64,000 nucleotides of DNA from Pseudomonas alcaliphila JAB1 (GCF_001941865.1 NZ_CP016162.1:4649501-4713500), one strand, 5' to 3'. Counted from the first letter of the stretch, positions 39,126 through 47,752 are shown. The notes: generated by a model from the letters alone, not told the origin. Numbers and translations are program-made.

Positions 39126-39560
39126 ATGCGCATTGGTCAGTTAGCCCAGATAGCGGGTATCGACACGCAGACGATCCGCTTCTATGAGCAGCAGGGCCTG
39201 TTGCCGCCGCCAGAACGGCAGGAGAATGGTTACCGTGTCTATACCGAGAAGCATGGCGAGTGGCTTGCCTTTATCCGCCGCTGCCGAATTCTGGACCTGT
39301 CACTGACAGAGATTCGCGAGCTACAGAGCTATCAGGACGACCCTCGCCAGCCCTGTACCGCCGTCAACGCCATGCTCGATGACCACATCTCTCATGTGCG
39401 GTCGCAGATAACTGCTCTGCAAGCGCTTGAGCAACAACTCGTTTCACTGAGGGCGAGTTGCAACGAGGGTCGGGAGATCAATGCCTGCGGCATCCTGACG
39501 GGGATCAGCGAGGAGAGCAAACAACAGCTGTATAGGGCTAGCTCAGGCCGTAAGGACTGA
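39126..39560 (+). CDS. Pb(II)/Cd(II)-responsive MerR-family regulator, PbrR-like
   Basis: A 144-residue MerR-family protein: winged helix (MRIGQLAQIAGIDTQTIRFY), RRCRILDLSLTEI, and the metal ligands Cys in RQPCTAVN and INACGILTG plus the Cys of RCR, the three-Cys set of PbrR/CadR. It lacks the His-rich tail of the CadR at 6463. It is divergent from the CDF - ZIP - lnt - lspA unit, and a GAGG ribosome site precedes ATG 39126. Confidence 0.9.
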   Translation: MRIGQLAQIAGIDTQTIRFYEQQGLLPPPERQENGYRVYTEKHGEWLAFIRRCRILDLSLTEIRELQSYQDDPRQPCTAVNAMLDDHISHVRSQITALQALEQQLVSLRASCNEGREINACGILTGISEESKQQLYRASSGRKD

Positions 39561-39872
39561 GCAGAGACATGCCGGACCTTGCAGTGACATTGTGAATGCA
39601 TGGTGTGTTGATCGCGAAGCCTCACTGCGTATCTCGGCATGCGAACCTGGGCGTTGCTGCAAACTTGCAGGGGCCGTGAAGAAGAGTCGTCATCAACCAG
39701 GTAATCCGCTGAGCTGATGGTTGGTTCCGTCATCATGATATGAGCCAATCAACCAAAAAATCCGATACCCTTTCTTTCTTGTAGCCCATCCAGAAGGCTC
39801 GGTACTGTCTTTCATGCCCTCATAAAGCCTTGCGAATTTCTTGAGAGGGCATGCTCGGCAGCGATGCCTAAG
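39561..39872. other. Gene-free stretch
   Basis: 312 bases between the MerR-type gene and the YHS gene. I see no coding frame with plausible start and composition, no clear terminator and no known repeat. Confidence 0.5.
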
Positions 39873-40043
39873 CTACTCAGGGTCATTCGCACTGCAGAAA
39901 TGATAGGCCTTCCCTTCAAAGCTCTCGCGATAAGGGCCATCAGGTTTGACCTCCATGCCACACACCGGGTCGCGCTGGCTCTCGGAGTGGGCGTGCGAGT
40001 TATGTGAATGATCCTGGTCATGATGGCAGGAGGTCTTTTGCAT
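39873..40043 (-). CDS. Short YHS-domain protein, possibly truncated
   Basis: A 56-residue protein with a His-rich start (CHHDQDHSHNSHAHSES) and a YHS metal-binding motif: RDPVCGMEVKPDG and KAYHFCSAND. The usual YHS unit continues after YHFCS with GC-x-KF-x(n)-DPE; here only NDPE follows, as if an internal piece of about 8 residues was lost. The start lies 6 bases beyond the DUF2933 stop. YHS proteins accompany copper and heavy-metal pumps. Confidence 0.65.
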   Translation of the reverse strand: MQKTSCHHDQDHSHNSHAHSESQRDPVCGMEVKPDGPYRESFEGKAYHFCSANDPE

Positions 40044-40048
40044 GCGAT

Positions 40049-40297
40049 CTATGTCCTTTCTTCGTCCTTGGAAACAGCGGTGCTGCTGGAGTGGGAGTGC
40101 CCGCCGTGATTGTGGCCAAACAGATGCATCAGCGGGCATAGCAGCAGGATGAGGTACGGCAGGGCCTGCGAAAGATGACCGTAATGCTCACGCGCTACAT
40201 AGAAGATGCCGATTACGGCCAGCATGATCAGCGCAATGCCAATCTTGCTCTTCCAAAAAGGCGGCTCAGTGGTACTGGTGTGATGGGTATGGTCCAC
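40049..40297 (-). CDS. DUF2933 small membrane protein
   Basis: An 82-residue protein with a His-rich N-terminus (MDHTHHTS), two close hydrophobic segments (IALIMLAVIGIFYV and ALPYLILLLCPLMHLFGH) and a His-rich tail (HNHGGHSHSSS). CPLMHLFGH is the DUF2933 mark. Members occur with copper genes in many Proteobacteria; function unknown. It is followed at once by the YHS gene. Confidence 0.85.
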   Translation of the reverse strand: MDHTHHTSTTEPPFWKSKIGIALIMLAVIGIFYVAREHYGHLSQALPYLILLLCPLMHLFGHNHGGHSHSSSTAVSKDEERT

Positions 40298-40376
40298 GAC
40301 AATAGCCTCGTTTCAATGGCGGCCGGATCAGTATAGGTGTCTCAGACTGGACGGAGTTGGCGAGTATCAATAAACG

Positions 40377-40910
40377 TCAGCGTACGGTCACCTTACCGAC
40401 CATTCCCGACTGATAATGTCCTGGAATATTGCAGGCGAACTCCAGTTCGGTGGCGGCGGAGAAGGTCCAGATCAACTCTTCGCGTGCTCCAGGTTCGACA
40501 AGAACACTGTTGGGGTCATCGTGTTCCATACCGACCATCTTCATGCCGCCCATGGCATGGCCCATATTGCTCATGTCATGTGCACCTGTAGGGGACAGCG
40601 TGCCGTTCTGAAACATCGCGGCCATCTCTTTCTGGTGCGCGGCATGGGATGCCGCTTTGCCAAGATTGAATTCGTGTAGCAATGCACCGTCATTTTTCAG
40701 GACGAAGCGAACTGTCTCGCCTGCTTTGATCTCCATTGCTTTGGGTTCGAAGAAGATGTCCCCCATCCGGACTTCGATGGTGCGATCTACTGCCTGACCG
40801 TCTCCCGGTTGCCCAATACTGTCTTTCTTGTGGCCCGGGCTGGCCAGCGCATTGGCAGCACTGAGCAGCAAGCCAAGGGTGGTGATTATGAAAGCGGGTC
40901 TGAGTTTCAT
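40377..40910 (-). CDS. Periplasmic cupredoxin
   Basis: A 177-residue exported protein with a signal peptide ending ALASPG and a plastocyanin-like fold. Type 1 copper ligands fit His in LLHEFNLG and Cys-His-Met in FACNIPGHYQSGM. A Met/His loop (HDMSNMGHAMGGMKMVGMEH) lies between and may hold extra copper. It is of the CopI/cupredoxin family found in Cu-resistant bacteria. A box stands 77 bases upstream. A related gene follows upstream at 41058-41615. Confidence 0.88.
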   Translation of the reverse strand: MKLRPAFIITTLGLLLSAANALASPGHKKDSIGQPGDGQAVDRTIEVRMGDIFFEPKAMEIKAGETVRFVLKNDGALLHEFNLGKAASHAAHQKEMAAMFQNGTLSPTGAHDMSNMGHAMGGMKMVGMEHDDPNSVLVEPGAREELIWTFSAATELEFACNIPGHYQSGMVGKVTVR

Positions 40911-40986
40911 GGTGTGCCTCTGAGGTGTTGAGGAGGGATGAGTCCCGATGCTAATGAGGTGCAGCTGGCGGTAAGCTGACGTGAAA

Positions 40987-41002
40987 ACTACATCGCAGTA
41001 AG
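40987..41002. promoter_or_regulatory. Metal two-component box before cupredoxin (site H)
   Basis: ACTACA-TCGC-AGTAAG, nine of twelve arm bases as in ATTACA/TGTAAT, 77 bases before ATG 40910. Confidence 0.5.
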
Positions 41003-41057
41003 GTTCGTCAGATCGGTGCTACCCAGCCCGCTGCCAACGGGTAGCACCGATGCAGGA

Positions 41058-41615
41058 CTAACGCAGAGCAAACTCACCGACCATCCCCGCCTGGTAATGC
41101 CCAGGCAATGTACAGGCGAAGCTCAAACTGCCCGCCTTAGGGAAGGTCCACACGAACTCTTTGGTTGTGCCGGGCTCGACGAGAACCGCGTTCGGGTCGT
41201 CATGCTTGGCTTTGATGACTTCCGGATAGCCTGGAGGGTTGGAGTCTCCCGTGCCATAACGCTCATGCCAGACAATGCGCTCGGCCATGCCGGTCGGGGT
41301 CAGTGTGCCGTCCTTGAACAAGGACGCCATCTTGCGCTGGTGCTCCAGCTGGGGCGCTGCCTGCCCGATGTTGAACTCGTGCATCAACGCGCCCTCGTTC
41401 TTCAGAACGAAGCGCACGGTTTCACCTGGCTTCACATCGATCGTTTTCTGGCTGTAGTTGATGTCGTCCATCTTTACCAAGATGGTACGAGTCGCTGGCG
41501 TCGCCTGGGCCTGCTGCCCAATGCCATTGCTACTGCCGCCGAGCTCGGCAAATGCCGGAAAGGTGGTGCTGATGAACAGAGTGCTGATCAGCAGTTTAAG
41601 GGGTAAGCGTTTCAT
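41058..41615 (-). CDS. Periplasmic cupredoxin, second copy
   Basis: A 185-residue paralogue of the cupredoxin at 40377-40910. Shared marks are VKPGETVRFVLKNEGALMHEFNIG, HDDPNAVLVEPGT and FACTLPGHYQAGMVGEF with His, Cys, His and Met copper ligands. In place of the Met-rich loop it has WHERYGTGDSNPPGYPEV, so the two differ in their extra copper site. The signal peptide ends PAFAEL. A box lies 72 bases upstream, so the two genes have separate promoters. Confidence 0.88.
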   Translation of the reverse strand: MKRLPLKLLISTLFISTTFPAFAELGGSSNGIGQQAQATPATRTILVKMDDINYSQKTIDVKPGETVRFVLKNEGALMHEFNIGQAAPQLEHQRKMASLFKDGTLTPTGMAERIVWHERYGTGDSNPPGYPEVIKAKHDDPNAVLVEPGTTKEFVWTFPKAGSLSFACTLPGHYQAGMVGEFALR

Positions 41616-41686
41616 GGTGAGACCTCGAGATGGGTGCTGGAAATCTCATGCTATTCCCCGCTTGCTGAGAGGCCGCTGACCCCAAA

Positions 41687-41702
41687 ACTACAATTGCGTC
41701 AG
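41687..41702. promoter_or_regulatory. Metal two-component box before second cupredoxin (site I)
   Basis: ACTACA-ATTG-CGTCAG, a degenerate copy 72 bases before ATG 41615, at the same distance as site H from its gene. Confidence 0.4.
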
Positions 41703-41782
41703 CTGGGAAAAAGCACGGCGCCATAAAGGCGCCGCTAGGCCGAAGGAGCAATCACGAAAGGCCTGTAAGATGGGGGAAATCT

Positions 41783-42142
41783 TTACTGATGGCATTCCTT
41801 GTCGGCCATCATCAGCTTGTGCTCTCGAATCATTTGACCCAGCACGTCGTCTACCAGCTTGTCATGCTTTTCCATCCAGGCCAGATGCTCTTCGGCAGAC
41901 ATGTTTGGCGCGGGATGTTCGTTGTGCAGCTGGCTCATGATGTCTTCGAGCATGTTCATATGCTCCTTCATGTGCACATGCCGCTCGCCGACCGGGGCCT
42001 TCTCCGCCTGGATCAGCACGGCTTCTGCTTTGTCGCGCATCTGCTGGATGCGCTCGAATACACGGTCGCTGCCCCCTTCGGCCCAAGCCATGGAAGACAG
42101 CAGTAGCGAACCAACCAGAAGCAAAGGTTTCAGCGATTTCAT
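41783..42142 (-). CDS. Small exported Met/His-containing protein, PtrA-like start
   Basis: A 119-residue protein. The signal peptide ends MAWAEGG and the mature start AEGGSDRVFERIQQMRD is of the PtrA type. The rest is a longer helical part with Met and His pairs (HVHMKEHMNMLEDIMSQLH, HKLMMADKECHQ) that could bind copper. It is divergent from copRS and shares the box at 42270-42285. Confidence 0.75.
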   Translation of the reverse strand: MKSLKPLLLVGSLLLSSMAWAEGGSDRVFERIQQMRDKAEAVLIQAEKAPVGERHVHMKEHMNMLEDIMSQLHNEHPAPNMSAEEHLAWMEKHDKLVDDVLGQMIREHKLMMADKECHQ

Positions 42143-42269
42143 GGGCAGTCTCCATCAGTGCAAACTATGGCCGGCACCTCTGCTTTTGGTCTGTCGAGGG
42201 CCGAGAGCACAACCTAGTACTCATGCTTGCACCCTAGACAAGCCACCCTGTCAGTGAGCTGAAGTCAGA

Positions 42270-42285
42270 ATTACATTTTCGTAAG
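42270..42285. promoter_or_regulatory. Metal two-component box between PtrA-like gene and copR (site K)
   Basis: ATTACA-TTTT-CGTAAG, two bases off perfect symmetry to the consensus right arm. It lies 64 bases before copR and 128 before the divergent small gene, so copRS may be autoregulated. Confidence 0.65.
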
Positions 42286-42348
42286 CTTCTGGTTGGGGCC
42301 GCGGTTTGCCTGCAAACTCAGGCCACCCGACTTTTGGAGTCTGCACAC

Positions 42349-43026
42349 ATGAAACTACTGGTAGCTGAAGACGAACCCAAAACCGGTACGTACCTCCAGC
42401 AAGGTCTCACCGAGGCTGGGTTCAATGTCGACCGGGTTATGACCGGTACAGATGCCCTTCAGCATGCACTTAGCGAAGCCTATGACCTGCTAATTCTGGA
42501 TGTAATGATGCCTGGGCTGGACGGTTGGGAAGTGCTGCGCATGTTGCGCGCAGCAGGAAAAGACGTCCCCGTACTGTTCTTGACGGCACGCGATGGTGTG
42601 GAAGACCGCGTTAAAGGGTTGGAGCTGGGTGCGGACGACTACCTGATCAAGCCATTTGCTTTCTCAGAGCTTCTGGCCAGGGTCAGAACGCTGTTGCGCA
42701 GAGGTAATGGTTCGCCGACGCAGACCACCATGAAAATTGCCGATCTGGAAGTCGATCTGATGAAGCGGCGTGCGATCCGTGGCGGGAAAAGAATTGACCT
42801 GACCGCGAAGGAGTTTTCACTGCTGGAATTGCTACTGCGCCGGCGCGGCGAGGTGCTCCCGAAGTCGCTGATTGCCTCTCAGGTTTGGGACATGAATTTC
42901 GACAGCGACACCAATGTCATTGAGGTTGCGGTACGCCGGCTACGCGCAAAAATCGATGACGATTTCGATCTCAAGCTGATTCATACCGCCCGCGGCATGG
43001 GATACATGATGGATGCGCCGGAGTGA
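42349..43026 (+). CDS. copR: Copper response regulator CopR
   Basis: A 225-residue OmpR-type regulator close to CzcR of this window: Asp51 in [15 protein letters not shown], Lys in [11 protein letters not shown], and the winged helix [19 protein letters not shown] 42349 was chosen because TTGGAG lies before it and it aligns with the czcR start; an in-frame start five codons earlier exists. Its place in the copper half of the island makes CopR the best name. Expected targets are copA, the cupredoxins and the PtrA-like genes, all of which carry boxes. Confidence 0.9.
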   Translation: MKLLVAEDEPKTGTYLQQGLTEAGFNVDRVMTGTDALQHALSEAYDLLILDVMMPGLDGWEVLRMLRAAGKDVPVLFLTARDGVEDRVKGLELGADDYLIKPFAFSELLARVRTLLRRGNGSPTQTTMKIADLEVDLMKRRAIRGGKRIDLTAKEFSLLELLLRRRGEVLPKSLIASQVWDMNFDSDTNVIEVAVRRLRAKIDDDFDLKLIHTARGMGYMMDAPE

Positions 43027-44411
43027 ATATGAAGCACCTTTCGCTGACAGCACGCATGAGCCTGATGTTCATGTCCGCGGTAATTGCAGTCCTGACGGTA
43101 GCAGGGCTGAGTTTCAATATGCTCAGCCAGCACCACTTCAAGATGCTGGATCGGCAGGCCCTGGTGGAGAAACTCGAATCCGCCAAACATATCCTCAACA
43201 ATGCTCGCGGTGAAGCGAGCCTTTCGGAAGAATTACCGCAGTTGCGAGCCTTGCTGGGAGCCCATCAGGATCTGGCGGCCACTATCCTGGCCAGTGACGG
43301 TTCTGTACTGTTCTCCGACCCCAGAGCAGTCGAAGTACCAGAGCGTTTCAGACGTGAAAATGAGCAGAGCATGTGGGAGTGGCAGAACGGCCAACACATG
43401 TACCGCGGCATGACGGCGCAAATCTCGGTAGCCGATCAGGCTGAGCCGCTCACAGCTTTGCTGATTCTTGACGTCACCAATCACACACACTTTTTCGACA
43501 CGCTGCAACGATGGTTCTGGATTGGATTGGTCATCAGTGCCCTGTTCAGTGCCGCGCTCGGCTGGGTGGTTGCTCGCAGCGGCCTTAGGCCTCTGCGGCA
43601 AGTCACTCATGTGGCCTCCGGGATGTCCGCTCGCTCGTTACAGGAACGAATCCCTCTCGAACCAGTGCCGCGGGAACTTCAGCAACTGGTTCTATCCTTC
43701 AATGCGATGTTGGCTCGGCTAGAGGATGCCTTCGTTAGGCTCTCCAATTTTTCGGCCGACATTGCCCACGAGCTACGCACGCCCGTTAGCAACCTGATGA
43801 CCCACACCGAGGTCGTGCTGAGCAAGAAACGCGATATCAATGCCTATGAAGAGAATCTCTACTCCAACCTGGAGGACTTGAAGCGCATGTCCCGAATGAT
43901 CGACGACATGCTGTTTCTGGCCAAGGCCGATAACGGCCTGATCGTCCCGGAACAGAGCGACATCGAGCTGGCGGACGTTGCCGCCAAGCTGACCGAGTAC
44001 TACCGCCTGCTGGCCGAAGAGCGTGACATCCGACTTTCTGTAACGGGTACAGGCCGAGTGCGTGGTGATCGGCTGATGCTTGATCGTGCGATCTCCAACC
44101 TGCTGTCCAATGCCCTGCGCTATACGCCTGAGGGGAAGACGATTTCGCTGCGGATCCGCCAGACAGCGGACACAACCAGTCTAAGCATCGAAAACCCAGG
44201 CGGCACAATCGCTCCAGAGCACTTGGAGAAGCTCTTCGACCGCTTTTACCGGGTCGATCCCGCCCGGCGCGAGGGAGGCCCGAGCAATGCAGGCCTCGGC
44301 CTTGCCATCACCCGCTCCATCATCGAGGCCCACAAAGGCCGCATCTGGTGCACTTCGGTAGAGGGCCTCACAGGCTTTCACATCGAACTTCCTCGGCTCT
44401 CTCCCTCCTAG
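43023..44411 (+). CDS. copS: Copper sensor histidine kinase CopS
   Basis: A 462-residue membrane kinase of the heavy-metal branch: helix 1 at about 10-32, a periplasmic domain, helix 2 at about 160-182, HAMP, phospho-acceptor His249 in [14 protein letters not shown], and N, G1 and G2 boxes ([39 protein letters not shown]). GTG 43023 overlaps the copR stop; ATG 43029 is an alternative. It would sense periplasmic copper. Confidence 0.9.
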   Translation: MNMKHLSLTARMSLMFMSAVIAVLTVAGLSFNMLSQHHFKMLDRQALVEKLESAKHILNNARGEASLSEELPQLRALLGAHQDLAATILASDGSVLFSDPRAVEVPERFRRENEQSMWEWQNGQHMYRGMTAQISVADQAEPLTALLILDVTNHTHFFDTLQRWFWIGLVISALFSAALGWVVARSGLRPLRQVTHVASGMSARSLQERIPLEPVPRELQQLVLSFNAMLARLEDAFVRLSNFSADIAHELRTPVSNLMTHTEVVLSKKRDINAYEENLYSNLEDLKRMSRMIDDMLFLAKADNGLIVPEQSDIELADVAAKLTEYYRLLAEERDIRLSVTGTGRVRGDRLMLDRAISNLLSNALRYTPEGKTISLRIRQTADTTSLSIENPGGTIAPEHLEKLFDRFYRVDPARREGGPSNAGLGLAITRSIIEAHKGRIWCTSVEGLTGFHIELPRLSPS

Positions 44412-44473
44412 CGGATGGCTGTGCAGCCAAGCGCACATGACCCCTAATGAAGTTAGCTCTGCACCGGTGTGTT

Positions 44474-44670
44474 GTGGCTTACGCCTATGTCTGGGCAGGA
44501 ATGGCGTTTTCCGTAAGCACTCGCCGCACCGAAGACGACTGTCTCTATGGGGCCAAGCTGGCAGTCGCCGATTTCTTTTTCAGCCGCCTATTGCCACAAA
44601 CTTAGGACTGGAAGCCTGCATTCGAGCGAGTAGCTCATCCCTCTATGGACTTTCCGCTGAACAGTTCTGA
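44474..44670 (+). pseudogene. Remnant of an acyl-CoA dehydrogenase C-terminus
   Basis: Reading from 44474 gives VAYAYVWAGMAF then LAVADFFFSRLLPQT followed by TAG; a shift of one base continues as NLGLEACIRASSSSLYGLSA and ends EQF at 44670. AKFYF-ARLLPQT-LEA-IR-G is the usual end of acyl-CoA dehydrogenases of the large (MmgC/AcdA-like) group, so this is the last 65 or so codons of such a gene with a frameshift. Its terminator (44683-44715) survives and now also serves copRS. It indicates a deletion between copS and the integration end. Confidence 0.6.
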
Positions 44671-44682
44671 CGATTAAGCGTG

Positions 44683-44715
44683 AGCGCGGTCTCGATACTG
44701 GAGACCGCGCTTTTT
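44683..44715 (+). terminator. Rho-independent terminator
   Basis: AGCGCGGTCTC (44683-44693) and GAGACCGCGCT (44701-44711) are perfect arms around a 7-base loop, followed by a T run. It probably belonged to the acyl-CoA dehydrogenase remnant. Confidence 0.92.
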
Positions 44716-44723
44716 CAACCGTG

Positions 44724-44759
44724 GCACTGCAGAGGCGATCATAGGACTGAAAATCCTAT
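44724..44759. repeat. 36-base direct repeat, left copy
   Basis: GCACTGCAGA, three variable bases, GATCATAGGA, then AAA and TCCTAT. The right copy at 45578-45613 matches at 29 of 36 bases. The pair brackets the hypothetical gene 44780-45436. Confidence 0.7.
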
Positions 44760-44779
44760 AGTCCGCAGTTCCAACACAC

Positions 44780-45436
44780 TCAGAGGTCCTTCACCTTCTT
44801 CAACGCATGCAACCCATGCAGCGCTTCATCCCAAAGGTAACCACCCAGCTTCGAGATACTCGTAAACCACTCACTGCGTGCGCCATCAATCAGCAGAATA
44901 ACTCGACGATTACTGACGAAATCGCCATCAAAACTCATGGAGTAGTCGTCAATCTGGAGCCTGCCTCCTGGCTCGATCACCGAAGAAGCGGCAATACCAT
45001 CAGCAAAGGCATTGCTAGCGGTTTGGTATTCATCAATACCTTCGTCCGTGCTGGCGTATGCATACAACTGCCTACGCAGGTAAGTGACAGACTGAGCGGT
45101 GCGATTCAGCAACCAAACCGGCTGCTTATCCGAGCACCGTGAAAAGAACGGAATAGCCAAGTAAAGCCCTTCAGGCGCTTCCTGCTCATAGGCATGTAAA
45201 TTCGCATGGGCGATAAGGTCCGCCACCTGAGAGCGGCGCCTGGCAAGCACATCAAAAGCATCGTCATCCATTCTGGGGCGGCACCCGCTAAAAGACTCCA
45301 GGGCGGTGCAGGCCGACGTCAGCCGCGCATACCGAGCCAGCTCTTCTGCATGCTGCTGCGCCACTTGCGGATGGCATTGCTGCGCAAGGCGCGAGGCCAG
45401 GCCCATAACCTCATCGTGAATGGGTCTACGAAACAC
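44780..45436 (-). CDS. Hypothetical protein near the integrase
   Basis: A 218-residue soluble protein that I do not recognise. It has no signal peptide or membrane segment. Visible features are a Cys-containing first third (QQCHPQVAQQH, SACTALESFSGCRPRMDDDA) and a central LYLAIPFFSRCSDKQPVWLL. It stands alone, bracketed by 36-base direct repeats, between copRS and alpA/int. Genes of this size next to AlpA and integrase are common cargo or excision-control genes of islands, but no function can be given. Replacement by transfer is likely. Confidence 0.6.
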   Translation of the reverse strand: MFRRPIHDEVMGLASRLAQQCHPQVAQQHAEELARYARLTSACTALESFSGCRPRMDDDAFDVLARRRSQVADLIAHANLHAYEQEAPEGLYLAIPFFSRCSDKQPVWLLNRTAQSVTYLRRQLYAYASTDEGIDEYQTASNAFADGIAASSVIEPGGRLQIDDYSMSFDGDFVSNRRVILLIDGARSEWFTSISKLGGYLWDEALHGLHALKKVKDL

Positions 45437-45577
45437 TTGATACTCCTTGATACCCAGCGCTCAAATCAGGCAACGCCTGAATAGGCATGCGCTAGATCTA
45501 TGCAGAACGATACTGGTAGTACCCAGCCTTTGTTACTGATTCTGGCTCAAGCGGTCGACACAATATCTATCAGACCA

Positions 45578-45613
45578 GCACTGCAGAAAGGATCATAGGA
45601 TCAAAAGTCCTAT
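45578..45613. repeat. 36-base direct repeat, right copy
   Basis: Second copy of the repeat at 44724-44759. Here it has become part of a perfect inverted repeat with 14-base arms (45587-45600 and 45608-45621; AAAGGATCATAGGA and its complement) around TCAAAAG, 142 bases before the start of the 218-residue gene. Confidence 0.75.
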
Positions 45614-45627
45614 GATCCTTTCAGGCA

Positions 45628-45652
45628 AAAAAATGCCGGTCATATGACCGGC
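45628..45652 (-). terminator. Terminator of alpA
   Basis: A perfect palindrome GCCGGTCATATGACCGGC (45635-45652) is followed on the minus strand by ATTTTTTT. It lies 8 bases after the alpA stop. Confidence 0.85.
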
Positions 45653-45659
45653 CTCTTTA

Positions 45660-45842
45660 CTATCTCGCTGCAGCTGCACTGGCTATCCAGTCGTCGACTT
45701 CGTGCTGAAGCCAGCGGCTTGCTCGGCCTATCTTCACCTGTCTCGGGAAGTCACCCTCTCGGATACGGCAGTAGATAGTTTTACGACTCAATCCGACTTT
45801 GCGGCTAACCGCATTGAAGTCCAAAAGGATCATCTCAGACAT
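45660..45842 (-). CDS. AlpA-family regulator (island excision control)
   Basis: A 60-residue winged-helix protein of the AlpA/MerR-like excisionase group: FNAVSRKVGLSRKTIYCRIR, then EGDFPRQVKIGRASRWLQHE and VDDWIAS. ATG 45842 has GGGAGG at a good distance; an upstream in-frame start lacks one. AlpA-type proteins switch on integrase genes or act as excisionase in P4-like islands. It lies 243 bases downstream of the integrase gene on the same strand. Confidence 0.88.
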   Translation of the reverse strand: MSEMILLDFNAVSRKVGLSRKTIYCRIREGDFPRQVKIGRASRWLQHEVDDWIASAAAAR

Positions 45843-46084
45843 ATCCCACCTCCCAGAAAGAGAGGCTGGTGGATTCATGTGGGTACTGCGGTGGTAATGC
45901 GTTCCTCATAGCTGACTGCTCTGCCGGATCATGCCTTCCAGGCATTAGTTCTACTTTTCCAATTCCGCTGCGCATCAAGTAGACAACGTCACAGCAGCAA
46001 ACCTAGAGGCTCCGGATAACCTCACACCTGTATATTTCCACAGCAACCTAGGTCGCACAACAAAATACTTGACTTTTCTGGAAC

Positions 46085-47548
46085 TTATCCAGTCTCGAAC
46101 AAATCCAGCTGCTCAGCCTGATGCTCATCCTCGTCAGGACTATCGAGCAGGCGGCTAAGCGCGGCATCGAAAGCCTCCATGGTCGGGCGCATCTGAGGCA
46201 ATTTCGCTTCAGGGTTATTGCGATAGTGCGTAACGACAACACCTGTTTGTCCGTGTGACTGCAACGCGTCACTATCGAAATCCTTGATGCCGTTACGCTG
46301 CATGAACTGCGTGCATGTGCGCCGAATATCACGTGGGCTAAATTTTGGGATGGGCTGGCCGTTCATTTTGGCGTGGTCAGTAGCGAGCCACTCGCTCACA
46401 GCATGAGACAAACTGGACGCGTGAATTGGCTTTTGTCCACCAACACTCCAAGGGTATACGGCCCCTGGAGGCTGCAGGGCACGAACCTGTTCGAGTACCT
46501 GCAAGGCCCTGCGGCTTAAGGGAACGAAGTGTGCACGTTTTTTACTGCCACGCCCTTTGCTATCGATGATCTTCAAATACTTCTTTTGAAAGTTGTAGCT
46601 GGTCCAGGGCTCACGAATAAACTGGAGGGGACGCTGCCCTGCAGTAGCAAAAGCAAAGTGAAAGACACGCGCCATAATCGCACCAACCGAATCGACCTTT
46701 GTAATGGTGTGCCAAAATTGCCTCAGCTCCTTATCAGTCAGAGCGCGCTCGCCAGGTTTTGACGTGTTCGGGACAGTCACTGGATCCGCAGGATTCATCT
46801 GAAGCCCATAGCTTTTAGTACTGCTTCGGTCGATATGATGCTCAGCTTTTAGACCAAAATTGAAAGCAGCAACGAGAAACGAACGAACCTTGCCTGCCTG
46901 ACGTCTAGCTCCCCTGTCCCAGATTGGTTTCAGCAGAAGATTCACATGCTCCGGCCTGACATCCTTGGCCTTCATATTCATGATGTCGAGCCGTTCCTCT
47001 TGGCCTTCCTTGCTCACAGCTACAACTTTCTCGCCTTCCAGATCCTTAGACAGCACACGCTCGAACTCCTTGATCTGTGCAGCTGAAACATCATCACGGC
47101 GACGGTCTTCGATGTAATCCCGGAACAATTCGGACAAAGTGCCTTTTGAAGCCTCTATTGCAGCAAGTCGCTGCTGCTCATGCAGCTGGCGCTGGCGTTC
47201 TGCTTGCTCGACCTCTTCCTCGGCAGCACATCTGGCTAGGTAAGCCTTGATATCACCATGCTCTGCCGCGATCTTTGCGTAACGTACCGCTTGCTCGCGA
47301 AGTTCAGTAAGTGAGAGACCGGGGCTCTTGGGTGTTTTCTTGAAGACTCCTAGCTTGATCTTCTGGCCCCCGCCATCGCGGCGGCGGTAGTACCCTTCAA
47401 CAGCTCCTGAAGCACGGCACTCGAACAGGATTGATCCACTACCTCGGCCTGGCAGTGAATCGGTGGCAGTCTGACCAGGCTTAAGCGCCTTCAGCTCCAC
47501 ATCTGTCAGAAATTTCCTACTACTCGCCTTGCCCGATGCCTCTGCCAT
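46085..47548 (-). CDS. Tyrosine recombinase (island integrase)
   Basis: A 487-residue integrase with an N-terminal DUF4102-like arm-binding part (LTDVELKALKPGQTATDSLPG), a SAM-like core-binding part, and a C-terminal catalytic domain. The active-site residues fit Arg in ATAGQRPLQFIR, His-x-x-Arg in FSPRDIRRTCTQFM and the final Tyr in VVTHYRNNPEAK. ATG 47548 is used; an upstream GTG at 47617 is in frame, and a 12-base direct repeat (AAACGGTACGCA, twice) lies between and may be an arm-type site or overlap the start. It is adjacent to a tRNA 3' fragment, so it most likely inserts the island at a CAU tRNA gene. Confidence 0.9.
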   Translation of the reverse strand: MAEASGKASSRKFLTDVELKALKPGQTATDSLPGRGSGSILFECRASGAVEGYYRRRDGGGQKIKLGVFKKTPKSPGLSLTELREQAVRYAKIAAEHGDIKAYLARCAAEEEVEQAERQRQLHEQQRLAAIEASKGTLSELFRDYIEDRRRDDVSAAQIKEFERVLSKDLEGEKVVAVSKEGQEERLDIMNMKAKDVRPEHVNLLLKPIWDRGARRQAGKVRSFLVAAFNFGLKAEHHIDRSSTKSYGLQMNPADPVTVPNTSKPGERALTDKELRQFWHTITKVDSVGAIMARVFHFAFATAGQRPLQFIREPWTSYNFQKKYLKIIDSKGRGSKKRAHFVPLSRRALQVLEQVRALQPPGAVYPWSVGGQKPIHASSLSHAVSEWLATDHAKMNGQPIPKFSPRDIRRTCTQFMQRNGIKDFDSDALQSHGQTGVVVTHYRNNPEAKLPQMRPTMEAFDAALSRLLDSPDEDEHQAEQLDLFETG

Positions 47549-47701
47549 TTCTGCGTACCGTTTTGCGTACCGTTTCTTAGGGCATGACCGGCTATACCCA
47601 GAACCAAGGGGAAACACCTAACCCCTTGAATTTAGGATAACGCGCTAAATCGGCTTTTTTCGGGAGACGCTGGGAAACGACCAGAAACGTGCTTTTTACC
47701 G

Positions 47702-47747
47702 CCTCATAATCCTTTGGTCCACGGTTCGAGTCCGTGTGGGCCCACCA
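47702..47747 (+). other. tRNA 3'-end fragment, likely attR of the island
   Basis: 46 bases matching the 3' half of a CAU-anticodon tRNA: anticodon loop CTCATAA, variable loop, T arm CACGGTTCGAGTCCGTG and acceptor TGGGCCC-ACCA. The 5' half is missing: upstream bases cannot pair with the anticodon stem or acceptor. This is what remains at the distal end after insertion into a tRNA gene. By orientation the intact tRNA gene should be at the left end of the island, before base 1. Ile2 (CAU) or Met cannot be separated by this piece. Confidence 0.8.
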
Positions 47748-47752
47748 CCTTC

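Noticed and set aside
47702..47747. A complete tRNA gene
   Set aside because: The 5' half is absent: no acceptor 5' strand, D arm or anticodon 5' stem can be formed from the upstream bases.
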